This document shows, piece after piece, positions 1-7,172 of a stretch of DNA of 15,191 bases. Position 1 is the first letter of the stretch; each line of letters opens with the position of its first letter. Below the pieces are notes generated by a model. It was not told the origin of the DNA and did not search any database. It worked only from the letters and a program-made list of their open reading frames with translations. This DNA is from Rhodospirillaceae bacterium (GTDB lineage: Bacteria > Pseudomonadota > Alphaproteobacteria > Rhodospirillales > Rhodospirillaceae), in NCBI GenBank assembly GCA_002691085.1, contig NZGX01000046.1, positions 67,359 to 82,549 on the forward strand, written 5' to 3'. The position numbers and the translations under genes are program-made.

Positions 1-870
1 TATTCCCTTATCAACTAAATCTGCTGCGAGCTCTGGTGCGGTATGTTCTAATGCAACTTTCACAGCATCTATAATTGCAGTAACCGGTTCAGCTAGAGCT
101 TCTGCAATCTGTTTCTGATCTATAACAATTTCTTTTGGGACACCGTGCATTAAATCGCGTCCTTTAATTTCAATACTTTCTCCATTTCCTTCTTCGGGAA
201 GACATGCGCATCCAAATTCTTTTTTTATTCTTTCCGCTGAACTTTCACCAACCAAAAGATTATGATTTCTTCTTATATAGTTAATTATAGCCTCGTCCAT
301 CATATCTCCACCAACTCTGACAGAGCGAGCATAAACAATCCCTCCTAGAGATAAAACAGCAACTTCAGTTGTGCCTCCTCCAATATCCACAACCATAGAT
401 GCTGTTGGTTCTGTAACTGGAAGTCCGGCTCCTATAGCAGCTGCCATCGGCTCCTCTATCAAAAATACTTTTCGCGCACCAGCAGCTTCTGCAGACTCTT
501 GTATTGCCCTTCTCTCTACAGCAGTTGAACCAGAGGGTACACATATTACAACCATGGGACTCGTCCAGCCTCTCCTGTTATGAACTTTACGAATAAAATG
601 CTTTATCATTGCTTCGGCAACTTCAAAGTCAGCAATCACTCCATCTCGAAGAGGTCTAATAGCTAATATACTTCCTGGCGTTCTTCCTAGCATTTGCTTA
701 GCATCATTGCCAACCGCACGAACAACATTCTTTCCTCTTTCCTCTTGTAAGGCCACTACAGAGGGCTCATTTAGAACAATTCCCTGCCCTTTCATATAAA
801 CCAGCGTGTTTGCTGTACCTAAATCTATGGCCAAATCTGCAGACAACCAACCTGTTAAACTAGCAAACAT
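1..870 (-). CDS. mreB: MreB, rod-shape-determining actin homologue (3' end cut off by window edge)
   Basis: This is an actin-like ATPase that polymerises under the inner membrane and guides lateral cell-wall synthesis in rod-shaped cells. The reverse-strand frame is open from an ATG at 868-870 to the window edge, giving 290 residues of a family that is usually about 345. The N-terminus starts with a short amphipathic stretch (MFASLTGWL) that would serve as membrane anchor, followed by the phosphate-1 loop AIDLGTANT. The phosphate-2 loop VVDIGGGTTEVAV and the segment FLIEEPMAAAIGAGLP are present, and the visible end reads LEHTAPELAADLVDKGI, just before the expected adenosine loop (TGGGALL). 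It lies 100 bases downstream of leuA in the same direction, an order I recall from Alphaproteobacteria, where mreC and mreD usually follow. A weak purine-rich ribosome site (AGAGAG) precedes the ATG. Family assignment is certain; only the C-terminal part is unseen. Confidence 0.97.
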   Translation of the reverse strand, partial: MFASLTGWLSADLAIDLGTANTLVYMKGQGIVLNEPSVVALQEERGKNVVRAVGNDAKQMLGRTPGSILAIRPLRDGVIADFEVAEAMIKHFIRKVHNRRGWTSPMVVICVPSGSTAVERRAIQESAEAAGARKVFLIEEPMAAAIGAGLPVTEPTASMVVDIGGGTTEVAVLSLGGIVYARSVRVGGDMMDEAIINYIRRNHNLLVGESSAERIKKEFGCACLPEEGNGESIEIKGRDLMHGVPKEIVIDQKQIAEALAEPVTAIIDAVKVALEHTAPELAADLVDKGI

Positions 871-900
871 AAAAATTATCTCTCTTTACTAAAATAATTG

Positions 901-928
901 AATTCCCAATAACAATTTATTGGAAATT
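901..928 (-). other. Intergenic RNA hairpin between leuA and mreB
   Basis: Twelve bases on each side of a 4-base loop can pair. On the plus strand the arms are AATTcCCAATAA and TTATTGGaAATT around CAAT, with one C-A mismatch. In the transcript of the minus strand, which carries leuA and mreB, that mismatch becomes a G-U pair, so the stem is unbroken. The sequence after it in the transcript (CAATTATTTTAG) is U-rich but not a clean U-tract, so this may be a weak or leaky terminator for leuA, an RNA processing or stability element, or a leader structure of mreB. The structure is read directly from the sequence; its role is inferred. Confidence 0.5.
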
Positions 929-970
929 TATTTAATGACAAGATTAAAATCAATGATTTAATCTATTACT

Positions 971-2512
971 TTATACAGCAACCGCCTCTGGTGCTTTTTT
1001 CTCTCGCTTAACTAATAATTTATTTAAAGCATTTATATAGGCTTTAGCAGATGCGACAAGTGTATCTGTATCAGCACCCTGGCCCATAACTGTTTTACCC
1101 CCCTCTTTCAATTTTACAGTAACTTCTGCCTGAGCATCTGTTCCTTTTGTAACGGCATTAACTTGATACAAGTCCAAATGCTGTGTGTCAAAGGTTAGGT
1201 CCTTAATAGCATTAAATGTAGCATCAACTGGCCCATCTCCCGAGGCATTTTTACACAGAACCTTACCATCAAAAGATAACTCAATTTCAGCCGTTTGTTT
1301 AGAAACCTTGGAACCACAAACAACCTGCAAGGAAATAAACTTTATCCTATCGTTTACTCTAATTTCCTCATCTACCAAAGCTCTTATATCTTCATCGTAT
1401 ATCTCTTTTTTCTTATCAGCTAAATCTTTAAATCTTTGAAAAGCATCATTCATGGCATTTTGGCCAAAATCATAACCAAGTTCTTTTAGTTTCTTACTAA
1501 ATGCATGTCTGCCCGAGTGTTTACCCATAACCAAGTTTGATTTTTTTAAACCAACAGACTCGGGAGACATAATTTCATAAGTAGCTGAGTGTTTTAAAAC
1601 TCCATCCTGATGAATACCAGACTCATGAGCAAAAGCATTAGCTCCAACAATGGCTTTGTTGGGTTGCACTGCAAAACCTGTAATTGTGGAAACCAAATTA
1701 GATGCCTGAGTTATCATCTTTGTATCAACAGATGTTTTGTATGGTAAAAAATCATTCCTGGTATTTAAAGCCATTACTATTTCTTCCATTGCAGCGTTTC
1801 CTGCCCTCTCACCTAAGCCATTAACTGTGCATTCCACTTGTCTTGCACCAGCCTCGACTGCAGCTAAAGAATTCGCCACAGCCAATCCCAGATCATTATG
1901 ACAATGAACTGAAAGAATTGCTTTATCAATATTAGGAACATTATTCATAAGGTGAGCAATCCTATCATGATATTCCCTGGGAATTGTATAACCTACTGTA
2001 TCTGGAATATTAATTGTTGTTGCCCCAGAATTAATTGCTGCTTCAACGCATCTGCACAAAAAATCTAAATCCGTTCGAGTTCCATCTTCAGCTGACCATT
2101 CAACATCATCTACAAATTTCCTGGCAAATTTAACACTTTCATTTATTGCATCATAAACTTCAGCCTGATCCATTTTTAGCTTAAATTTCATATGCAATGG
2201 CGATGTGGCTATAAATGTATGTATTCTTCCTCTTCTTGCAGGCTTAATAGCCTCAGCTGCTGTTTCAATATCACCCTTAGAAGCCCTAGCTAGACTTGCA
2301 ACAATTGAATTATCAACAACTCCTGCTACAGCCCTTACTGCATCAAAGTCCCCCCTAGAAGCAATGGCAAAGCCTGCTTCTATTACGTCAACCTTCATTT
2401 GTTCTAACAATGTTGCAATTTTTACTTTTTCTTCTTTATTCATAGATGCCCCTGGTGACTGCTCACCATCTCTCAGGGTTGTATCAAAAACTACAACTTC
2501 ATCTTTAGCCAT
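971..2512 (-). CDS. leuA: 2-isopropylmalate synthase
   Basis: This enzyme condenses acetyl-CoA with 2-oxoisovalerate to form 2-isopropylmalate, the first committed step of leucine synthesis in the cytosol. The 513 residues match the usual length of bacterial type-1 LeuA. Residues 6-270 are the HMGL-like TIM barrel, beginning FDTTLRDGEQSPGASM with Arg14 and metal ligand Asp15; His203 and His205 (SVHCHNDLG) and Asn239 (GERAGNA) complete the divalent-metal site. A linker region follows, and the C-terminal leucine-sensing regulatory domain runs from about 390 to 500, including GDGPVDATFNAI near 425. Feedback inhibition by leucine is expected from the domain but was not tested. The ATG at 2510-2512 is chosen because the barrel begins only a few residues later; a weak site (TGAGAT) precedes it. 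The gene lies 52 bases after ilvC in the same direction and is probably co-transcribed with it. It is clearly LeuA rather than homocitrate or citramalate synthase, judging by overall wording, although substrate choice is not proved by motifs alone. Confidence 0.96.
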   Translation of the reverse strand: MAKDEVVVFDTTLRDGEQSPGASMNKEEKVKIATLLEQMKVDVIEAGFAIASRGDFDAVRAVAGVVDNSIVASLARASKGDIETAAEAIKPARRGRIHTFIATSPLHMKFKLKMDQAEVYDAINESVKFARKFVDDVEWSAEDGTRTDLDFLCRCVEAAINSGATTINIPDTVGYTIPREYHDRIAHLMNNVPNIDKAILSVHCHNDLGLAVANSLAAVEAGARQVECTVNGLGERAGNAAMEEIVMALNTRNDFLPYKTSVDTKMITQASNLVSTITGFAVQPNKAIVGANAFAHESGIHQDGVLKHSATYEIMSPESVGLKKSNLVMGKHSGRHAFSKKLKELGYDFGQNAMNDAFQRFKDLADKKKEIYDEDIRALVDEEIRVNDRIKFISLQVVCGSKVSKQTAEIELSFDGKVLCKNASGDGPVDATFNAIKDLTFDTQHLDLYQVNAVTKGTDAQAEVTVKLKEGGKTVMGQGADTDTLVASAKAYINALNKLLVKREKKAPEAVAV

Positions 2513-2564
2513 CTTGAAATCTCATTATTCTTGTTATTTGATCTTTAAAAAATACATCCAACAT

Positions 2565-3587
2565 TTAGTTCTTTTTTTTGTCAACCAATGCATTGTCACC
2601 GCCAATCCATGTCATCATATCTCTTAGCTCTTTACCAACTTTTTCTATTGGGTGCTCTGACCATCTTCTCCTCATAGCCTTAAAGCTTGGCTGTCCAGCT
2701 TTACACTCAGACATCCAGTCCTTAACAAATTTTCCGTCTTGTATGTCATTTAAAACTTCTTTCATTCTAGACTTTACAGATGAGTCAATGATCCTTGATC
2801 CAGACACATAATCACCATATTCTGCTGTATTGGAGATAGAATAGCGCATATCTGCTAAGCCCCCCTCGTACATTAAATCTACAATTAGTTTAACTTCATG
2901 AAGACACTCAAAGTATGCCATTTCAGGAGAATAGCCTGCTTCTACCAAAGTCTCATAGCCGTTTGTAATAAGAGAGGATAATCCCCCACATAGTACTGCT
3001 TGCTCACCAAATAAATCTGTTTCACACTCTTCCCTAAAAGTAGTTTGAATTACTCCAGCCCTTCCTCCACCGATGCCAGACGCATATGAAAGAGCAATTT
3101 CTTTTACATCCCCGGAAGCATCTTGTGCAATTGCAAGAAGACAGGGAACCCCCGCTCCCTTTAAGTATTCAGACCTCACAGTATGTCCAGGCCCCTTTGG
3201 AGCAATCATAAATACATCTAAGTCTTTTCTTGGTTCGATTAGGTTAAAATGGATATTTAGCCCATGTGCAAAAGCAAGAGCTCCACCGTCTCTAAGATTT
3301 GGCTCAATATCGGATGAATAAAGATCTGATTGAAGCTCGTCAGGAGTTAAAAGCATCACAATATCAGCCCATGATGAAGCTTTAGCAGGTGCTTCCACTT
3401 TGAGGCCCTGCTCTTTAGCCTTTTCACGACTAACTGAACCCTCTCTCAAACCAATACATACATCTGCAACTCCTGAATCTTTAAGATTTAGAGCATGAGC
3501 ATGCCCTTGAGATCCATATCCAATTATCGCGACTTTCTTTTTTTTAATTATATTTAAATCAGCATCGCGATCGTAATATACGTCCAT
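2565..3587 (-). CDS. ilvC: Ketol-acid reductoisomerase, class I
   Basis: This enzyme isomerises and reduces 2-acetolactate or 2-aceto-2-hydroxybutyrate to the dihydroxy acids of valine and isoleucine synthesis, using Mg2+ and a nicotinamide cofactor. The 340-residue length is that of the short class I form. Residues 1-180 form the Rossmann domain with GYGSQGHAHA at 23-32; Arg48, Ser51 and Ser53 in the loop after the second strand (GLREGSVS) suggest NADPH preference, an inference from family rules. His108 and Lys131 lie in the active site. The C-terminal knotted domain carries the metal ligands Asp191, Glu195, Glu227 and Glu231 and the substrate-binding Ser252. The ATG at 3585-3587 has a good ribosome site, AAAGGG, seven bases upstream. 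It is separated from ilvN by 154 bases that contain a plausible promoter, so it may be transcribed both from upstream ilvBN and on its own. Confidence 0.97.
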   Translation of the reverse strand: MDVYYDRDADLNIIKKKKVAIIGYGSQGHAHALNLKDSGVADVCIGLREGSVSREKAKEQGLKVEAPAKASSWADIVMLLTPDELQSDLYSSDIEPNLRDGGALAFAHGLNIHFNLIEPRKDLDVFMIAPKGPGHTVRSEYLKGAGVPCLLAIAQDASGDVKEIALSYASGIGGGRAGVIQTTFREECETDLFGEQAVLCGGLSSLITNGYETLVEAGYSPEMAYFECLHEVKLIVDLMYEGGLADMRYSISNTAEYGDYVSGSRIIDSSVKSRMKEVLNDIQDGKFVKDWMSECKAGQPSFKAMRRRWSEHPIEKVGKELRDMMTWIGGDNALVDKKKN

Positions 3588-3630
3588 TTATAAACCCTTT
3601 CACAACATTAATACTATTTGGAACATTTTA

Positions 3631-3651
3631 CTTAATTACTGAATAACTAAG
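3631..3651. repeat. Imperfect 21-bp inverted repeat upstream of ilvC
   Basis: Eight of ten base pairs match around a central G, with arms CTTAaTTAcT and AaTAAcTAAG. It sits between the likely ilvC -10 box and the ilvC start, so it would lie in or just ahead of the 5' untranslated region. It could be a binding site for a dimeric regulator (LysR-type proteins such as IlvY control ilvC in enterobacteria), but in such AT-rich DNA a chance palindrome is a real alternative. Confidence 0.25.
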
Positions 3652-3665
3652 ATTTTCTGCAAAAA

Positions 3666-3674
3666 AGTATAACA
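3666..3674 (-). promoter_or_regulatory. Candidate extended -10 promoter element for ilvC
   Basis: On the minus strand these bases read TGT-TATACT, an extended -10 element one base away from consensus. No good -35 box is visible 16-18 bases upstream, which is tolerable for extended -10 promoters. Transcription would start near 3659 and give a leader of roughly 70 bases before the ilvC ATG. The motif is seen in the sequence; activity is inferred. Confidence 0.4.
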
Positions 3675-3741
3675 TAAACCTTCCAGCTTAATACGATCTT
3701 TTTTTTAGAATTACCTAATTTAATCTGGATATATTTTTCTC

Positions 3742-4290
3742 TTAACTATCTCTTGAAATAGAAATAGCCACAATCCCCGTTCTAGAAATCTCACAAGAAC
3801 CAATTTGACTCACTAACTCAATAAAAGCATCTATTCTCGCGGTCTTGCCAATAATTTCAAAAACATAGCTGTTTTTATCTAAACCAACTATTTTACATGT
3901 AAATATTCTTGAAATTTTAAATAACTCGTCAATAAGATCATCTTTCACATCTACTCTAACTAAAGCTAATTCTCTACTTACCGATGGGCCCTTTGAAGTT
4001 AAGTCAATAACATTGTGAACAGGAACTAATCTACCTAACTGAGCTTTAATTTGTTCAAGAATTTGCGTAGTTCCAGAAGTTACTAGATTTATCCTCGAAA
4101 GTTGTGAATTTTTATCTATTTCTGACACTGTCAAGCTTTCAATGTTGTATCCTCTTCCAGAAAATAAACCTACAACCCTAGCTAATACCCCTGCCTCATT
4201 ATCAACAATTACTGAAATAGTATGACTAAATACTTGATTATCGTGAAAGATAGCCGGTGGGATTGATCCCTCATACAAATTTGAACTCAA
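3742..4290 (-). CDS. ilvN: Acetolactate synthase small (regulatory) subunit
   Basis: This is the regulatory subunit of acetohydroxyacid synthase; it activates the IlvB catalytic subunit and confers valine feedback inhibition. At 182 residues it is of the usual IlvH/IlvN length. An ACT domain spans about 22-98 (HTISVIVDNEAGVLARVVGL), and a C-terminal ALS_ss_C domain follows. Gly34 and Asn49 (GYNIESLTV) match E. coli IlvH Gly14 and Asn29, positions known from valine-resistant variants, so valine control is probably retained. The start codon is TTG at 4288-4290: no ATG occurs before the ACT domain, and a strong ribosome site GGAGAG lies six bases upstream. The gene follows ilvB by only 24 bases, consistent with one transcript and equal expression of both subunits. 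The identification is firm; the exact start is likely but unproved. Confidence 0.95.
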   Translation of the reverse strand: MSSNLYEGSIPPAIFHDNQVFSHTISVIVDNEAGVLARVVGLFSGRGYNIESLTVSEIDKNSQLSRINLVTSGTTQILEQIKAQLGRLVPVHNVIDLTSKGPSVSRELALVRVDVKDDLIDELFKISRIFTCKIVGLDKNSYVFEIIGKTARIDAFIELVSQIGSCEISRTGIVAISISRDS

Positions 4291-4296
4291 AAGTTA

Positions 4297-4302
4297 CTCT
4301 CC
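4297..4302 (-). promoter_or_regulatory. Ribosome binding site deciding the ilvN TTG start
   Basis: The minus strand reads GGAGAG, followed by the 6-base spacer TAACTT and then TTG at 4290-4288. It is one of the two strongest Shine-Dalgarno matches in the window and supports the non-ATG start of ilvN. Confidence 0.75.
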
Positions 4303-4314
4303 AGTTATATAAAT

Positions 4315-6108
4315 TTATACCAAAACCATACCTTCTTCAGAAACAGGCTGCTGTGATTTATCTTCCGGCCCAAGCAACATTTGATTATGTCCTGCTCCTG
4401 AGGGTATCATAGGGAAGCAATTTTCTTTTTGATCTACGACAACATCTAAAATAACAGGCCCTTTTGTTGAAATCATCTCAACTATCGCTTCATCAACATT
4501 TTCTGCTTTTTCTACTCTCATCCCCTTCATGCCATAAGCCTCTGCTAATTTAACAAAATCTGGAAGGGAGTCAGTATAGCTTTCAGAATACCTTCCGCCA
4601 TGAAGAAGCTCTTGCCATTGCCTAACCATACCCATGTACTGATTATTAACGATAAACAATTTCACAGGTAACCTATACTGCACAATTGTAGATAATTCTT
4701 GAATGTTCATCAGAATAGATGCTTCGCCAGCAATATCAATAACTAAACCTCCTGGGTTTCCAAGCTGTACCCCCAGCGCTGCTGGTAATCCATAACCCAT
4801 GGTACCTAAGCCCCCTGAAGTCATCCACCTGTTGGGCTTATCAAAGCGATAGAACTGTGCTGCCCACATTTGATGTTGACCTACTTCTGTCGTTATAAAA
4901 GTTTCCATATCTTTTGTAAGTTCGTAAAGCCTCTTAATAGCAAATTGAGGCTTAATAACCTGATCAACTTGTGAAAACTTTAGACAGTCTTTTGATTTCC
5001 ATTTTGATATTTTCTTCCACCAGCTATCTAAATTACTTCTATTCTTAAGCTTAGACTTTTTAAACCAAGAGTCTAAAATATCATCAAGTGCAACAGATGC
5101 ATCTCCCAAGATGGGTAAATCAACTATGACATTTTTATTTATTGAGGATGCATCTATATCAATGTGTATTTTTTTTGAGTTAGGGGAAAAAAGTTTAAGA
5201 TTCCCTGTAACCCTATCATCAAATCTAGCTCCTATATTTATCATCAAATCACAATCATGCATCGCCATATTTGCTTCATAAGTGCCATGCATACCAACCA
5301 TTCCTAGCCAATTTTCACTTGAAGAAGGATAAGAACCCAAACCCATTAAGGTTGAAGTAATTGGGAAACCAGTTTCATCTACAAGTTTTGTAAGCGTTTT
5401 TGAAGCTTTTGGACCAGAATTTATGACCCCACCGCCTGTATAAAATAGTGGCTTTTTAGCCTCCAAAAAAAGGTCAACAGCAACATCAATTTTTTTTCTA
5501 TCTGGTATTGTTACTGGATTGTAAGTTTTATGACGCTGTCTATTTATACCTCTAGGGGCAGTAGTATATGCCCCTTTATCCATGACCACGTCCTTGGGCA
5601 AGTCAACCACAACAGGCCCCGGACGACCTGATCGTGCCACATAAAATGCTTCATGCAGTACTCTTGATAAATCATTAACATCTTTAACTAAATAATTGTG
5701 TTTTGTACATGGTCGAGTAATTCCAACAGTATCAGCCTCTTGAAATGCGTCGTTACCTATTAAATGTGTAGGAACTTGCCCTGTTAAACAAACCAAAGGG
5801 ACTGAGTCCATCAATGCATCTGTTAAGCCAGTTACCGCATTTGTTGCTCCAGGCCCAGAAGTAACCAATACTACCCCAACCTTACCAGTAGAGCGGGCAT
5901 ATCCCTCAGCAGCATGTACTGCTCCTTGCTCATGTCGAACAAGAATATGCTTAACATAATTTTGTTTAAATATTTGGTCATAAATAGGAAGAACCGCACC
6001 GCCTGGGTATCCAAACAAGACCTGAACACTCTGTTCCTGCAGTGCCTTCAAAACAATTTGGGCACCATTTAATTCTTCTTCTATAGAATGCAAATTATCC
6101 TCAGTCAT
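4315..6108 (-). CDS. ilvB: Acetolactate synthase large (catalytic) subunit
   Basis: This thiamine-diphosphate enzyme joins two pyruvates, or pyruvate and 2-oxobutyrate, to start valine/leucine and isoleucine synthesis. The 597 residues cover the three TPP-enzyme domains: the N-terminal pyrimidine-binding domain (about 15-180) with catalytic Glu60 in VRHEQGAVHAAEGYARSTG; the central FAD/dehydrogenase-fold domain (about 205-345) with GARFDDRVTG; and the C-terminal pyrophosphate-binding domain (about 400-570). In the last, the usual GDG/GDAS metal motif reads GEAS at 461-464, with the paired Asn488-Asn489 at the motif's end and YMGMVRQWQELLHGGRY after it. The Asp-to-Glu change is, as I recall, common in alphaproteobacterial enzymes. 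The ATG at 6106-6108 is directly preceded by an in-frame TAA, so the N-terminus is not longer. It forms the holoenzyme with IlvN, encoded 24 bases downstream. The symbol could equally be ilvI by some conventions. Confidence 0.96.
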   Translation of the reverse strand: MTEDNLHSIEEELNGAQIVLKALQEQSVQVLFGYPGGAVLPIYDQIFKQNYVKHILVRHEQGAVHAAEGYARSTGKVGVVLVTSGPGATNAVTGLTDALMDSVPLVCLTGQVPTHLIGNDAFQEADTVGITRPCTKHNYLVKDVNDLSRVLHEAFYVARSGRPGPVVVDLPKDVVMDKGAYTTAPRGINRQRHKTYNPVTIPDRKKIDVAVDLFLEAKKPLFYTGGGVINSGPKASKTLTKLVDETGFPITSTLMGLGSYPSSSENWLGMVGMHGTYEANMAMHDCDLMINIGARFDDRVTGNLKLFSPNSKKIHIDIDASSINKNVIVDLPILGDASVALDDILDSWFKKSKLKNRSNLDSWWKKISKWKSKDCLKFSQVDQVIKPQFAIKRLYELTKDMETFITTEVGQHQMWAAQFYRFDKPNRWMTSGGLGTMGYGLPAALGVQLGNPGGLVIDIAGEASILMNIQELSTIVQYRLPVKLFIVNNQYMGMVRQWQELLHGGRYSESYTDSLPDFVKLAEAYGMKGMRVEKAENVDEAIVEMISTKGPVILDVVVDQKENCFPMIPSGAGHNQMLLGPEDKSQQPVSEEGMVLV

Positions 6109-6227
6109 TTATGGGTCTTTCTCAACAAAGTCATTAGTATTGTTAGCATAAAGAATCATCCTATATAAAATAAGGAATATTAAGAAACATTTATAACTAA
6201 ATTAAAGTTTATGATTGGCTTTTTTAT

Positions 6228-7172
6228 TCAGGTCAACAAGAATTGACGAATTTTAGGAAAGATTTTAGTACATAAACTTTCCGAAAATTGCTCAAAAACA
6301 ATTGTAGACGAATTAAATTGATTCTTGAACCACGTAAATTGCCTTTTAGCATAGTTTCTAGTCAATTGTTTGGATTTGCTGACTGCATCCTCTAAACAAA
6401 TATCACCATCTAAGAAATCAGATAATTCCCTAACACCGATAGCATTCATTACAGGAAGAGACGGGTCCAAAGATCTCTCTTTAAGTCTTAAAACCTCTTC
6501 AATGCCTCCAGAGCTTAACATCTCATCAAACCTTGAATTACACATCTGATAAAGAATTGACCTGTTTGGTAAAACTAATAACTTATAGATTTTACTGCAC
6601 TCTAGTGGTTTTGCCATTTTTTTACTTTGCCAAAAGGTTAATGGCTCACCTGAAGTAAGAAAAACCTCGTAAGACCTAATAATCCTCTGTACATCATTTG
6701 GTTTTATTTTTTTAGAGCCAAGTGGGTCAATTTTTTCCAGCTTCTCATAAATGCTACGCAACCCAAATTTATGTTTTTCCTCATCTACATATTTTTTTAT
6801 CTCTTTCGTTGGCTCAGGAATTTCAGAAATACCGTTAATAAGTGAATTCAAATAAAGCCCTGTTCCACCTACAACAATTGGCAGAGTCTCTTCTGAGTTA
6901 GATTGTGAGATTTCCTTTATTGCCAATTTATGCCATGAGGCAACATTTCCCCTTTTACTTCCATCTAGGTAGCCATACATTCTGTGTTTAACAGACAGTA
7001 AATCTTCAGTTCTCGGGCGTGATGTAATTATTTGCAAGTCTGAATAGACCTGCATGCTGTCAGCATTAATTATTTGCCCATTAAACTCTAGGGCTATAGC
7101 CCGAGCAAGCTGAGACTTCCCAGAACATGTTGGTCCAGTAATTAGAACTAAATGTTTATTTGCAAGAGACAT
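6228..7172 (-). CDS. miaA: tRNA dimethylallyltransferase
   Basis: MiaA transfers a dimethylallyl group to N6 of adenosine 37 in tRNAs that read codons starting with U, which aids reading accuracy. The 314 residues match the family. The P-loop GPTCSGKS lies at 13-20, INADSMQVYSDL follows at about 35-46 with the conserved Asp and Ser of the substrate pocket, and VVGGTGLYLNSLI is near 100-113. Further on come NDVQRIIRSYEV, the segment MNAIGVRELSDFL, and near the C-terminus LTRNYAKRQFTWFKNQ, all standard MiaA blocks. The P-loop has Cys where Ala is more usual, which should not matter. The ATG at 7170-7172 directly abuts the TGA of the DUF1015 gene, so translation is probably coupled to it. A gap of 119 bases separates it from ilvB downstream. 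Confidence 0.97.
   Translation of the reverse strand: MSLANKHLVLITGPTCSGKSQLARAIALEFNGQIINADSMQVYSDLQIITSRPRTEDLLSVKHRMYGYLDGSKRGNVASWHKLAIKEISQSNSEETLPIVVGGTGLYLNSLINGISEIPEPTKEIKKYVDEEKHKFGLRSIYEKLEKIDPLGSKKIKPNDVQRIIRSYEVFLTSGEPLTFWQSKKMAKPLECSKIYKLLVLPNRSILYQMCNSRFDEMLSSGGIEEVLRLKERSLDPSLPVMNAIGVRELSDFLDGDICLEDAVSKSKQLTRNYAKRQFTWFKNQFNSSTIVFEQFSESLCTKIFPKIRQFLLT

Noticed and set aside
371..583. Plus-strand open frames opposite mreB, leuA, ilvC and pepA, such as the one at 371-583
   Set aside because: They are antisense shadows of well-conserved genes, with no recognisable domain or ribosome binding site.
3700..3716. TTAG/CTAA mini-hairpin next to a run of T, considered as a terminator after ilvN
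   Set aside because: The stem is only four base pairs, and in the minus-strand transcript the run is A, not U, so it cannot act as an intrinsic terminator in that direction.
6109..6159. A 16-codon minus-strand ORF ending directly at the ilvB start, considered as a leader peptide for attenuation
   Set aside because: It is not enriched in Ile, Val or Leu codons, has no ribosome binding site, and no terminator/antiterminator pair is visible before ilvB.
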